Part shown: positions 9,376 through 17,896 of the stretch, one piece after another | Layout of the letters: each line of letters starts with the position of its first letter | How positions within the stretch are numbered: position 1 is the stretch's first letter | Assembly (NCBI GenBank): GCA_034472185.1 | Contig: JARBAK010000001.1 | Coordinates: forward strand, 721,722 to 785,721 | Reading direction: 5' to 3' | Length of the DNA stretch: 64,000 nt | Origin: JARBAK01 sp034472185 | GTDB taxonomy: Bacteria; Pseudomonadota; Alphaproteobacteria; Rickettsiales; Midichloriaceae | The notes under the pieces: generated by a model | The model's input: only the letters and a program-made list of their open reading frames with translations | What the model was told of the DNA's origin: nothing | Database searches by the model: none | Program-made: the position numbers and the translations under genes

Positions 9376-10632
9376 ATGAAGCTGGTCTTTTATTTGAGTC
9401 ACTTAATAAAGTGCGTTTGTGTTATAGGGGGCATAATGTCGTATGCATTTGCTGATGATAAATCTTCTAAGATACTAACACAGACACAGAAAATAGAAGC
9501 ACTAAATGCTATTACGGAGCAGTTTGCTAAAAGAAACGAGCTGCACTTAAACGAGTCTGGGCAAAGCGATTTTAAAAAATCATCGATAACTAGAGAGGAG
9601 GTAGAAACGTATCTGGAAAAGTGCTCTAATGGATTTGGAGGATACAACTTAGTGGAGGATTTAGGTATTAATCTTTCAGGGCTAGATCTTTCGGAGTTGA
9701 ATTTTAGTAATTTAATAATGGGAGGGGTTAAGTTAGTAAATTGCAATCTATCTAATACATATTTTGTTAATACGTATCTTGAAAATGCAGATTTTTATGG
9801 AGCTAATTTAGGGGGTGCAACACTTAAGGGTGCTGATATTGCTGGTGCAGATTTCTCTAATGCTACTTTGACTGATACAAATTTTAGTATGGTTTATGCA
9901 GATAATGCTAGTTTTATTAAATCTAATTTGCAAAAAGCTAATTTTGATCGAGCTATACTGACAAATAGTGCATTTAATGCAGCTATATTGAGAAATGCAA
10001 ACTTTGATAAAGCCAATCTAGAGAGTGCAAGTTTACAAAATTGTGATGCTAAGTATGGTTCATTTAGAGGTAGTTTGTTTAAATATGCTAATATGAAAAT
10101 GAGCGATTTTTCATATACTATTATGAATAACGTAGATGCACGATTCGCAAATATGCAGCGTGCGAACTTTAGCAATGCCGCATTATTTAATGCAGCGTTG
10201 CAGCGTGCCGATATGAGAGGCGCTATTTTACATCATACATATGCAGAGGCTGCAAACCTTGATCATGTTTTTATGTCTGGTACAGTAGTGGAAAACACTA
10301 CTTTTGTGGGTGCTTTTCTAAGGGAGATTGATTTACGTGGATCTACTTTGAGGTTATGTTTATTTAAAGAGGTAGATTTGTATAATGGCGATTTAAGCGA
10401 TACGATTATAGAGGGCTCTATCATCACTAACAGTATTTTAACTCAGGTTAAGCTAATAGGTGCAAGTTTTGGAAGAGTTTTTATTAAAAATTCAGATTTT
10501 ACTAACGCTAATCTCACTAACGCAACATTTATAAATAGCAATGTATATGGAAATATTTTGCTTAATACAACTTTGAGTGGCGTGAAGGGATATAATGACG
10601 CTATGCAACCTCTTAATTCTAATAACCAATAG
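9376..10632 (+). CDS. Exported pentapeptide-repeat protein
   Basis: The product has 418 residues starting at the ATG at 9376 (MKLVFYLSHLIKCVCVIGGIM), which gives a good signal peptide ending near SYAFA-DD. A GTG at 9337 would add 13 residues before it and is less likely. From about residue 95 the sequence is almost wholly pentapeptide repeats of the A(D/N)LXX type (for example ADFYG ANLGG ATLKG ADIAG ADFSN ATLTD), over 300 residues. This should fold as a long right-handed quadrilateral beta-helix. The family has no single function; members include DNA-mimic gyrase inhibitors and surface proteins. The signal peptide argues for the periplasm or outside. It is monocistronic between the divergent malic enzyme gene and the convergent dapD. 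Confidence 0.85.
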   Translation: MKLVFYLSHLIKCVCVIGGIMSYAFADDKSSKILTQTQKIEALNAITEQFAKRNELHLNESGQSDFKKSSITREEVETYLEKCSNGFGGYNLVEDLGINLSGLDLSELNFSNLIMGGVKLVNCNLSNTYFVNTYLENADFYGANLGGATLKGADIAGADFSNATLTDTNFSMVYADNASFIKSNLQKANFDRAILTNSAFNAAILRNANFDKANLESASLQNCDAKYGSFRGSLFKYANMKMSDFSYTIMNNVDARFANMQRANFSNAALFNAALQRADMRGAILHHTYAEAANLDHVFMSGTVVENTTFVGAFLREIDLRGSTLRLCLFKEVDLYNGDLSDTIIEGSIITNSILTQVKLIGASFGRVFIKNSDFTNANLTNATFINSNVYGNILLNTTLSGVKGYNDAMQPLNSNNQ

Positions 10633-10672
10633 TAGTGTGCGAAGTTTATATTAAAGCACTAAGTTGGGATAC

Positions 10673-11410
10673 TTAACTTCTTAAACAACTTTCTAGAATA
10701 AGTGAGGCATTGGTCTTATTGTCTCTATATTTGGTGATTATTGCGCATCCCATGCTTATTTCCTGTTCATGTGCCCATTGACTATTTTTGACTTTTCTCG
10801 TTCCTGGTATCACGACTGCTCCGCTTGGTATTTCTCCTATGTATATGACTTCATTAACTATATCGTAAACAGGAATTGCAGCTGATAAAACTACTCCCGG
10901 TGCGATTACAGCATTGCCGCATATCAAAATGCCCTCTGTAATTATAACTCCGGCCCCAATGAAACAATTATCCTCTATAATTACTGGTTTTTGTCCGATT
11001 GGTTCTAAAACGCCCCCTATTTGTACTCCTGCTGAAAGGTGGACATTTTTCCCTATTTGAGCGCAAGATCCAACTAATACATGGCTATCAACCATAGTAT
11101 AGTCACCGACATACGCCCCTATGTTGATATAAGATGGCGGCATGATAACGACATGCTTTCCTATAAAGGCTCCAGATCGTATACATGTGCCTCCTGGGAC
11201 TATACGCACCTTATCTTTTATATTGAAGAAACGCGGAAGCATCGGCTCTTTATCAAAAAAGCCTCCAGGCATTGCAACGGTAGCGGATTGACGGAAAATA
11301 TCCAAAATACGCTGCTTTATTTCAGTGCATACTACCCATCCGCTATCATGCTTTTCTGCGACTCTAATGACACCAGTTTCTAGTGATGTGAGAAATTCTT
11401 TGTGGTTCAT
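10673..11410 (-). CDS. dapD: Tetrahydrodipicolinate N-succinyltransferase
   Basis: DapD transfers succinyl from succinyl-CoA to tetrahydrodipicolinate in the succinylase branch of diaminopimelate synthesis. The C-terminal half is a left-handed beta-helix of hexapeptide repeats (IGAYVGDYTMVDSHVLVGSCAQIGKNVHLSAGVQIGGVLEP), with PVIIEDNCFIGAGVIITEGI and PGTRKV. The frame is open to 11527, but that extension is inside lysC; the ATG at 11410-11408 (MNHKEFLTSLE) gives 245 residues. This is somewhat shorter than the common 270-280, with the loss in the N-terminal domain. It lies 22 bases after lysC as third gene of asd-lysC-dapD. Confidence 0.94.
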   Translation of the reverse strand: MNHKEFLTSLETGVIRVAEKHDSGWVVCTEIKQRILDIFRQSATVAMPGGFFDKEPMLPRFFNIKDKVRIVPGGTCIRSGAFIGKHVVIMPPSYINIGAYVGDYTMVDSHVLVGSCAQIGKNVHLSAGVQIGGVLEPIGQKPVIIEDNCFIGAGVIITEGILICGNAVIAPGVVLSAAIPVYDIVNEVIYIGEIPSGAVVIPGTRKVKNSQWAHEQEISMGCAIITKYRDNKTNASLILESCLRS

Positions 11411-11432
11411 ATCTAGCTTAATAAAGGTTTGA

Positions 11433-12749
11433 TTAGTGAGCAGAAATATAGCGTTTATGTACAGTATGTACTGCGTGTACTGCAATATCTTCAGGTAATA
11501 GAATGCTAATGCTTGATTGATCAGCACCGTAACACACAGTTCTTATATTGTAGGGTTGAAGCAAAGCTAAAATCTCTTGTATAGTACCTTGAACGCTTAA
11601 CTTTCCGATGATTGTTATAAGGGTTAAATTTTCTTCTATTGTAATGACCGCAAACTGCTGCAATTTTGAGAGCAAGATTTGCCACTCTGTGTGTGAAATA
11701 TGATTATTCGGCGTGCAGTGTATCTTATTGATAATTAAAGCTACACTTACTGCGCTTGTGACAATTAAGTCTATAGGTGTTTTATGTTGAGTAATGATTT
11801 TTAAAATATTAGCTAAGAAAGAGCATGTATTGAGAGAATTAAGACTTTTTATTACTATTAGTGACTGATCTTCCCGCATAGTAATTGCTTTTACAGGTTC
11901 AGTATTGGTATCAACTTCTTGTTTATTTATATTAATGATTGTACCTCTCTTTTTAGGTAAAAAAGTAGACAGAATGTGTACGGGGATTTGTGCTCTTATA
12001 CAGGGTTCTAAAGTTGCGGGATGGAGTATTTTAGCTCCATAATTTGCCATAGTAGCCATTTCATGTAAATCCAATTTTGGTATGGGTAAAGCTTCAGGCA
12101 AAATATGTGGATCCATAGTATGTACTCCCGGGGTATCCGTATAAATCAACAACTTCTTAGCTCCTATGGCTTCTGCGATAAGAGCGGCACTATAGTCGCT
12201 TCCACCGCGTCCCAGAGTGGTCGTATTTCCCTCCGAAGAAAGCCCTATAAAGCCTTGAGTTACAAAAAGAGAACTGGGAAACTTATACTGCTGAATTTGT
12301 TCAAGATTAGGCAGTGCTTTTCCATGATGATTATCGGTAGCGAGAAATGTTCTTGCATCTATATGTAGTACTCTAATGCCTTGGCTATTCAAGTACTCTG
12401 CAATAATTAAAGACGATAAATCCTCTCCTAGGGCAATTATATGATCAATTGTTTGTTCATTTAAAATGCCTACTACACCATTTAGCCGTTTGGCCATTGC
12501 TATTGCTAGAGGTTTTATTTTGAGTTGTAATGTTTCAATAAGCTCTAAGTGAATTCGCAGGATTCTATCTGCTAACAGTGCTCTATGTATGTCATATGCT
12601 TTACAGAAATCAAGCAGCAAATCTGTTATACCCCCTATGGCACTTACTACTATTCCTCGTGCATTGCGATTAGCAGCTATAATAGATGTAGCGCTATGTA
12701 TAATTGATGCTGTTTGTAAGCTAGTGCCACCGAATTTTATGACATCCAT
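11433..12749 (-). CDS. lysC: Aspartate kinase
   Basis: Aspartokinase phosphorylates aspartate, the entry step to lysine and diaminopimelate, threonine and methionine. The 438 residues start with the signature KFGGTS. GRGGSDYSAALIAEAIGA is the nucleotide/aspartate-binding segment, and tandem ACT regulatory domains follow from about residue 300 (SLIVIKSLNS; LTLITIIGKLSVQGTIQEIL). The start overlaps the end of asd by 13 bases, so the two are translationally coupled, and dapD follows at 22 bases. The divergent N-terminal half lacks some blocks typical of alphaproteobacterial LysC, in line with a compact version. The unit makes diaminopimelate for peptidoglycan. Confidence 0.95.
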   Translation of the reverse strand: MDVIKFGGTSLQTASIIHSATSIIAANRNARGIVVSAIGGITDLLLDFCKAYDIHRALLADRILRIHLELIETLQLKIKPLAIAMAKRLNGVVGILNEQTIDHIIALGEDLSSLIIAEYLNSQGIRVLHIDARTFLATDNHHGKALPNLEQIQQYKFPSSLFVTQGFIGLSSEGNTTTLGRGGSDYSAALIAEAIGAKKLLIYTDTPGVHTMDPHILPEALPIPKLDLHEMATMANYGAKILHPATLEPCIRAQIPVHILSTFLPKKRGTIININKQEVDTNTEPVKAITMREDQSLIVIKSLNSLNTCSFLANILKIITQHKTPIDLIVTSAVSVALIINKIHCTPNNHISHTEWQILLSKLQQFAVITIEENLTLITIIGKLSVQGTIQEILALLQPYNIRTVCYGADQSSISILLPEDIAVHAVHTVHKRYISAH

Positions 12750-13744
12750 GTTTTTCCCCTCTGAAAATTTAGAAATGCCTCCATATTTGCTATTACGGCG
12801 CCAGCAGCCCCTCTAACAAGGTTATGCGTGAGCAGTACTAATCCCAATATATTAGGCATATCTCCTCTACAAATATGCCCGATATGAACGCGCATATCGT
12901 TGTGACGCAAATCTTTGATACATTGTGGTCTACCCTCTTTATTATAGAGTATGAAAAGATCTGGATAACGACTATTCCATTCAGAGTACACATATTGAGC
13001 CCACTCTGGTCGTATATCGTGTGTGAAAGTAATGTGTAGTGTTACGGTATGGCCATAAGTAACGGGGACACGGTGCACATGCGTGGTTACTGCGAATGAG
13101 GCTGGTTCGTCTGGAGAGCCCAAGATTTTTTTTATCTCTTCATTAATCTTTTTAGCTTCATGTGGGATATGTGGTATCGTGTTGCACAGTATATCCAAAG
13201 AAGGCACCCCTGGATATCCAGCACCGCTTATAGATTGCATAGTCACTGCGCTTATATGTTGTATTGTTCCTAATTTCATGAGAGGTGCAACTCCTAATGC
13301 GATTCCCGTAGCAGCACAATTTGGATTTGTAATAATTTTGCCAGTTGTATGCTGCGCGTTCATTAAAGATAAATGCGATAGATTAATTTCTGGGATAAGC
13401 AATGGAACGTTAGAGTGCATTCTAAAAGCCGAAGCATTAGAAAAGACAAACCTGCCTTGCTTGGCCAAACAAGGTTCTATTTTATCAGCTATATCAGGAG
13501 GCAAGCAAGATATGACCAAATCTGTACTTACGTTATTTATATCAATAAGCTTTATTGATGCAACGTCAGTGGATAAGGGCATTAGTTGCTCGCGCCACTC
13601 GCATACTTCACCAAAAGTACTACCTACGCGTTGATTGGATGCAACCAACTCGGTAATTTTAAAATGCTGATTCTGTGATAGGAGAGCAATAACCTTCTGG
13701 CCTACTACGCCCGTTGCTCCTAAAATTGCTACAGGAATCGTCAT
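12737..13744 (-). CDS. asd: Aspartate-semialdehyde dehydrogenase, archaeal/chlamydial-like type
   Basis: Asd reduces aspartyl phosphate to aspartate semialdehyde with NADPH. The ATG at 13744-13742 gives MTIPVAILGATGVVGQK, with the GATGxVG Rossmann motif at the N-terminus. The active-site Cys is in NPNCAATG, followed by TMQSISGAGYPGVPSLDI and HVHRVPVTYGHT. The total is 335 residues. The SGAGYPG segment resembles the Asd branch known from archaea, fungi and some intracellular bacteria more than the enterobacterial branch. That placement is my reading and needs a tree. It is the first gene of asd-lysC-dapD and overlaps lysC by 13 bases. Confidence 0.93.
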   Translation of the reverse strand: MTIPVAILGATGVVGQKVIALLSQNQHFKITELVASNQRVGSTFGEVCEWREQLMPLSTDVASIKLIDINNVSTDLVISCLPPDIADKIEPCLAKQGRFVFSNASAFRMHSNVPLLIPEINLSHLSLMNAQHTTGKIITNPNCAATGIALGVAPLMKLGTIQHISAVTMQSISGAGYPGVPSLDILCNTIPHIPHEAKKINEEIKKILGSPDEPASFAVTTHVHRVPVTYGHTVTLHITFTHDIRPEWAQYVYSEWNSRYPDLFILYNKEGRPQCIKDLRHNDMRVHIGHICRGDMPNILGLVLLTHNLVRGAAGAVIANMEAFLNFQRGKTWMS

Positions 13745-13762
13745 GCATTCTTTTATGAACAA

Positions 13763-14181
13763 TAAACAGGTACGAAAAGCAGATACTTGAACTTAGCGAC
13801 GTGCTATTCTTATATGAAAGCATCAAATTGCATGAAGAAAAGAGAATTTTCACTCATTGAATGCTTCTCATGACAACTCTTAAAGATAACAATATACCCG
13901 TTAGGCTGATAGCACCACGCAAGTTACAAGGCCGCGCCACGGTAACACTGGTCGGTGCTCTTGTAAAGGGTTTTTCTGCCTTCATTATTAGCTATTAACG
14001 TAAAATAGTAAATTTTCTCTCGATATTATACTGGATTAAAACTTTAGTTAATGAGGGTAAATGATTCGTATGCTTCTTTATTATTCAGATAAGACTGCTT
14101 CTGATTTTTTATGGCTTATTTATACTATTAAGTTAGAACATGATGTACCTAATAGGTTTGTAAGAATTTGAAGCAAATAAA
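13763..14181. other. Intergenic stretch with a possible 42-codon frame and nested inverted repeats
   Basis: About 420 bases lie between divergent asd and rarA. A short plus-strand frame from ATG 13870 to TAA 13998 (MTTLKDNNIPVRLIAPRK...) has no recognised homologue. It overlaps by ATGA the end of a 13-codon frame that starts near 13832. The same segment has nested complementary arms: AGCACC pairs with GGTGCT (about 13908 and 13956), and inside them GTTAC pairs with GTAAC. A T-rich run follows. It could be a small peptide gene, a small RNA, or chance. The rest is AT-rich and presumably promoter DNA. Confidence 0.3.
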
Positions 14182-15507
14182 ATGGCGAGTAAAGAAAACA
14201 TCCAAGAGTCGTTGTATCAACCACTTGCTGCGCGGATGCGGCCAAGGAACATTGATGAGTTTATTGGCCAAACACATTTATTAGGTCCGGGGAAACCATT
14301 GCGGCGGGCTATTGAAAATAAAATACTGCATTCAATGATTTTGTGGGGGCAGCCAGGTAGTGGTAAAACTACACTAGCAAAATTATTAGCAGCTAGTCTT
14401 AACGCTCATGTCGAAAATACTTCTGCGGTGCTAGCGGGTGTTAAAGATATTAGAGAGGTGGTGGCACGAGCTGAAAAATTTCAACATGAACTTCTTATAA
14501 CAAGACAGCCAACGATTCTATTTGTTGATGAAATACATCGGTTTAATAAAGCACAGCAAGATGCTTTTTTGCCATATGTAGAAGAAGGAATTCTAACGCT
14601 TATTGGTGCTACTACTGAAAATCCATCATTTAATCTCAATAGCGCATTGCTTTCACGGACTAGAGTATACGTACTGAAAAGGATGTCTGAGGATGAGATT
14701 GACCAAATTATTACTCAAGCATTAAAAGATCCAGAGCGAGGACTTGGTAGCAAAAAAATAGATTTTCCAGAAAGTCTAAAAAAGAAAATAGCCCATATTG
14801 CTGATGGCGATGCACGACAGGCACTTAATCTTTTAGAAATTTGTGTTGATTTTGCTGGGACAGAAGACGCTTCTGAAGAGGCGTTGCAAGAGCTTTTATT
14901 TGAAGGTATACGTCGTTTCGATAAGAAGGGAGAGGCTTTCTATGATCAAATTTCCGCACTACATAAAGCAGTGCGCGGTTCATCGCCTGATGCTGCTTTA
15001 TATTGGTTTTGTCGGATGATTGATGGTGGCTGTGATCCACTATATATTGCTCGACGTATAATACGGATGGCTTCTGAAGATATTGGTAATGCAGATTTGC
15101 GTGCTTTAACTTTAGCTCTTGAAGCAACACAAATTTATGAGCGTTTGGGAAGTCCGGAAGGAGAATTAGCTCTGGCTCAAGCTGTTATTTATTTAGCTGT
15201 AGCTCCTAAAAGTAATGCTGTCTATGTGGCTTTTAATGAAGCAATGAGTGACGTTAAAGAGTATGGATCGCTTGGAGTCCCACTTCATATTTGTAATGCT
15301 CCTACTAAACTAATGAAGCAACTTGAGTATGGTAAAAATTATCGTTACGCTCACGATGAGGAAGGTGGTTACGCTGCGGGTGAGAACTATTTGCCGGAAG
15401 GATTACCTAAGAAACAATATTATCGTCCAGTAAGCAGGGGACTGGAAATCAAGATAAATGAAAAACTAGAGTATTTGCGTAAGTTAGACAAAAAGGCTAA
15501 GCTATGA
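14182..15507 (+). CDS. rarA: Replication-associated recombination protein A (AAA+ ATPase)
   Basis: RarA (MgsA) is a clamp-loader-like AAA+ ATPase that acts at stalled replication forks. In the 441 residues, PLAARMRPRNIDEFIGQTHLLGPGKPL is the family's N-terminal block, followed by Walker A (GQPGSGKTTLAKL), Walker B (ILFVDEIHRF), sensor 1 (IGATTENPSF) and the arginine finger region (LLSRTRVYVL). The C-terminal tetramerisation domain has RMASEDIGNADLRAL and SNAVYVAF. Length is typical. It is a single plus-strand gene; its neighbours on both sides are on the opposite strand. Confidence 0.96.
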   Translation: MASKENIQESLYQPLAARMRPRNIDEFIGQTHLLGPGKPLRRAIENKILHSMILWGQPGSGKTTLAKLLAASLNAHVENTSAVLAGVKDIREVVARAEKFQHELLITRQPTILFVDEIHRFNKAQQDAFLPYVEEGILTLIGATTENPSFNLNSALLSRTRVYVLKRMSEDEIDQIITQALKDPERGLGSKKIDFPESLKKKIAHIADGDARQALNLLEICVDFAGTEDASEEALQELLFEGIRRFDKKGEAFYDQISALHKAVRGSSPDAALYWFCRMIDGGCDPLYIARRIIRMASEDIGNADLRALTLALEATQIYERLGSPEGELALAQAVIYLAVAPKSNAVYVAFNEAMSDVKEYGSLGVPLHICNAPTKLMKQLEYGKNYRYAHDEEGGYAAGENYLPEGLPKKQYYRPVSRGLEIKINEKLEYLRKLDKKAKL

Positions 15508-15600
15508 ACCCTCATATACTTAGTTTGTATAGAAAATTTCTCTTACCATTATTATATTAAGAGTGAATAGATATGAATATATAAGAGGCAACTGTAGAAT

Positions 15601-16203
15601 TTATGGGTTTAGCAATTCAAAGATATTGCTCTCATGGTGAGATGATGCAGGTTGTTGCTTTTCTGAAGGCCAACTACTATCATGTTGGCTCATTTCTTTT
15701 TTCTCTTTAATTATCTCTTGTTTTTTTTGATATTTTTGTTTTTCCTCTAATATTTGTAGTATCTCGGTTTGTAAAGTTTTCTCGTTACCATGAGATGTAG
15801 TTATATTGGATGATTGAATAGAAGAGACGGTATCAGTAATGTTATTAGAATTACCCGATATACGAACATCTTCTGTAGTTATATCGGATTTTTTGCTTTG
15901 AGATATAGCTTTATCTCGAGGTGTATTAGAGTTTAAAGTACTTGCTTGATTATTATCTCCTAGTTTTCTATATACGTTTGGACATTGCAGTCTTGAGTCA
16001 TTGTTGTTTATAGAAACTTCACTCTCTGAGCGCTTTTGGATACTTACTATGCACTTCTGTGCTGTAATTATAGGTAATTTATTTATATCTATAGGTTTGA
16101 TGGTAACATTATATGCATGCCAAATAATCCAACTTAAAAAAAGAATAAAAAAAATAAATGTTATATTACATAGAAAAAATTTACGCATAGGAGCGTCACT
16201 CAA
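15601..16203 (-). CDS. Hypothetical membrane-anchored protein
   Basis: I do not recognise this 200-residue protein. It has a single N-terminal membrane segment (about residues 8-28, FFLCNITFIFFILFLSWII) after a short basic start. The rest is polar and rich in Ser, Asn, Gln, Lys and Glu, probably disordered. A Gln/Lys/Glu-rich stretch near residues 145-170 could form a short coiled coil. The layout (inner-membrane anchor with a long periplasmic low-complexity arm) recalls cell-envelope linker proteins, but no SPOR or other C-terminal domain is visible. It converges with rarA and diverges from tatA. Confidence 0.6.
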   Translation of the reverse strand: MSDAPMRKFFLCNITFIFFILFLSWIIWHAYNVTIKPIDINKLPIITAQKCIVSIQKRSESEVSINNNDSRLQCPNVYRKLGDNNQASTLNSNTPRDKAISQSKKSDITTEDVRISGNSNNITDTVSSIQSSNITTSHGNEKTLQTEILQILEEKQKYQKKQEIIKEKKEMSQHDSSWPSEKQQPASSHHESNIFELLNP

Positions 16204-16351
16204 TAGTCTTCTACTTTAAAAATATCTAAATGCTAATACTCATCCCATGATAAAGCTTTTTTAACAAAACAAAAGGATACTGTACAAAAAAATCTTACGG
16301 CGTATACTAATTTGGGAGAAGGAGAGAAGTTAAAGAAGATGAAATTTTAAG

Positions 16352-16516
16352 ATGTCTGGTAGATTTGCTGAGCTTTTGCTTATATTACTTATAGTATTTG
16401 TTCTTTTTGGTGCGGGAAAATTACCCCAGGTAATAAAGGAAATGAGTCAGATATTTAAGCCTTCTAAATCTTCTAACAAAAAAGCACTCGACGAAGAGGG
16501 AGGTGGTAATGTGTAA
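16352..16516 (+). CDS. tatA: Sec-independent translocase subunit TatA
   Basis: TatA forms the variable-size pore of the twin-arginine translocase, which exports folded proteins. This 54-residue frame reads MSGRFAELLLILLIVFVL, then the family hinge FGAGKLPQV before an amphipathic helix (IKEMSQIF) and a short charged tail. That is the standard TatA plan: a short N-terminal transmembrane helix, Phe-Gly at the hinge and an amphipathic helix. It is at the short end of the usual 55-90 residues. No tatB or tatC is adjacent; in Rickettsiales tat genes are commonly scattered. An inverted repeat lies about 90 bases downstream. Confidence 0.88.
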   Translation: MSGRFAELLLILLIVFVLFGAGKLPQVIKEMSQIFKPSKSSNKKALDEEGGGNV

Positions 16517-16604
16517 AGCTTATAGACCTTTTCACGCATTATTAAGAGTAGTTTTATATACATGCGCCCTTGCATGCCACCAGGTTTTTGTATCAGATAC
16601 CTCT

Positions 16605-16636
16605 ATAAGTTAAAAGAGTCAACTCTCTTAACTTAT
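16605..16636. terminator. Hairpin between convergent tatA and EamA copy A
   Basis: The arms of 14 bases (ATAAGTTAAAAGAG and CTCTCTTAACTTAT) are complementary except for one position, around a 4-base loop (TCAA). It lies between two convergent genes, the usual place for a bidirectional terminator. It has no long T-run on the plus side, so termination is inferred from position and symmetry. Confidence 0.45.
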
Positions 16637-16766
16637 GTGAAATAGACACTATATTACTATATAAATTAGCACATTTTCTGATGGTGAGGACTGTCATATT
16701 TTTGAATGTTTTAAGCTTTCTGTATTCTAGCTGGGGCGCGTGTGTAACCCTCTCAGTGACGTGTTA

Positions 16767-17690
16767 CTATCCTACAGCATATGGCACTTGAGACAACGTA
16801 CGTTTTGTAGCGTATGCTGCCATACATAGGTTAACGAATATGATAACAGATACAGCGCATAAAACATTAATAGTAGGTAATCGCCCATATAACACGTATG
16901 TGCCGAATGCTGTAAAAGCTAATCGTAGATAAGAAAATGGTTGTAGTATATTTAGCGGTGCATACTTATATGCTAGAAGTAAAACCACAGTATTTAAGCT
17001 CCTAAATAAACCTATCGCCCACAAAATTAGTATGGTGAAGGGTGATATATTGGTTGTTATTTGATCAAAATTTAGCAAGAAGAAAGGTATTCCTACTGCG
17101 CTTGTGACTAACAATACAAAAAAAGTTTGTTCCCATTGATTAGCGACAGTTTGTTGTTTGCATAGTATTTCATAAAAACTATAGAGAAAAATTGAGACAG
17201 CAATAGTTATAATTCCCGATTTAGGAAATCCATGAAATTCAGGCATGAATATGAATAATGCGCATAAGAGTCCTATTGTAGTTGCTGCGATACACTTTAA
17301 TTGCCAAGGCTCTTTGTTAATGATAGATGCAAGTATTGTAGTGAGAATGGGCCCTATATAAGCTAAAGCTGTAGCATCATTTATTCCAATTTCCCGCATT
17401 GCTTGAATCCAAGTTATATATGCAAAGAAGATTATTGTTCCTCTATAGATATAATTCCGCAGATATATACCACTTGGCATTTTCATATGTTTTTTGCGGG
17501 TTAATATAATGAAGGGGAATAATGTAAGCAGGGTCAATAAATTTGCGATGGACCATTCTTGAGCTGCGCTAAGTCCTGTTTTTAGGGAAGCTAAAACCAA
17601 ATTTGAAGAGCAGTACATCGAGATATTTAATATCTTCCATAAAATGCCTTTGAGCACAGGAATCGTGCGCAAATTCTTACCGGTGTTCAT
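16767..17690 (-). CDS. EamA/DMT-family transporter (copy A of a duplicated pair)
   Basis: This 307-residue membrane protein has about ten hydrophobic helices arranged as two EamA repeats. It resembles the drug/metabolite transporter superfamily proteins of Rickettsiales, some of which import S-adenosylmethionine; the substrate here is unknown. It is plainly paralogous to the gene at 35889-36848, with shared segments such as SNLLTLLTLFPFIIL, NYIYRG, FAYITWI, AMREIGI, NKEPWQ, GLLCALFI, EILCKQQT, EQTFFVL and LQPFSYL. Upstream lies a decayed murD 3' end, matching the arrangement at the other copy, so the gene came by segmental duplication. Divergence between the copies suggests altered specificity. 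Confidence 0.88.
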   Translation of the reverse strand: MNTGKNLRTIPVLKGILWKILNISMYCSSNLVLASLKTGLSAAQEWSIANLLTLLTLFPFIILTRKKHMKMPSGIYLRNYIYRGTIIFFAYITWIQAMREIGINDATALAYIGPILTTILASIINKEPWQLKCIAATTIGLLCALFIFMPEFHGFPKSGIITIAVSIFLYSFYEILCKQQTVANQWEQTFFVLLVTSAVGIPFFLLNFDQITTNISPFTILILWAIGLFRSLNTVVLLLAYKYAPLNILQPFSYLRLAFTAFGTYVLYGRLPTINVLCAVSVIIFVNLCMAAYATKRTLSQVPYAVG

Positions 17691-17735
17691 AATAGGGAAA
17701 GAAATTACAATTAATTAACCATGTAAAAACAGTAT

Positions 17736-17896
17736 TTAATTACAAATCCATATATTTTCGACTATGTTTATAAAAACATTACTGTATTCTTTAAAAGTTT
17801 GCTATTAACCGAAAGAAGCACAAGGCGAAGGTATTATTCCTGATTATATCTCAAATATGATTTTTTTTACTATGTAGATTAGCGTATTTTCTAATT
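17736..17896 (-). pseudogene. Decayed murD 3'-end fragment (duplication remnant)
   Basis: This stretch aligns with the last ~55 codons of the intact murD at 36906-37070. Shared runs include ATATTTTCGACTAT, GAAAGAAGC and ATTTTCTAA. The alignment stays in step for about 32 codons and later needs a six-base deletion. Many substitutions and in-frame stops show it no longer codes. It lies upstream of EamA copy A exactly as intact murD lies upstream of EamA copy B, and it stops at the rpoA stop codon. This dates the event as old and marks the junction. Confidence 0.85.
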
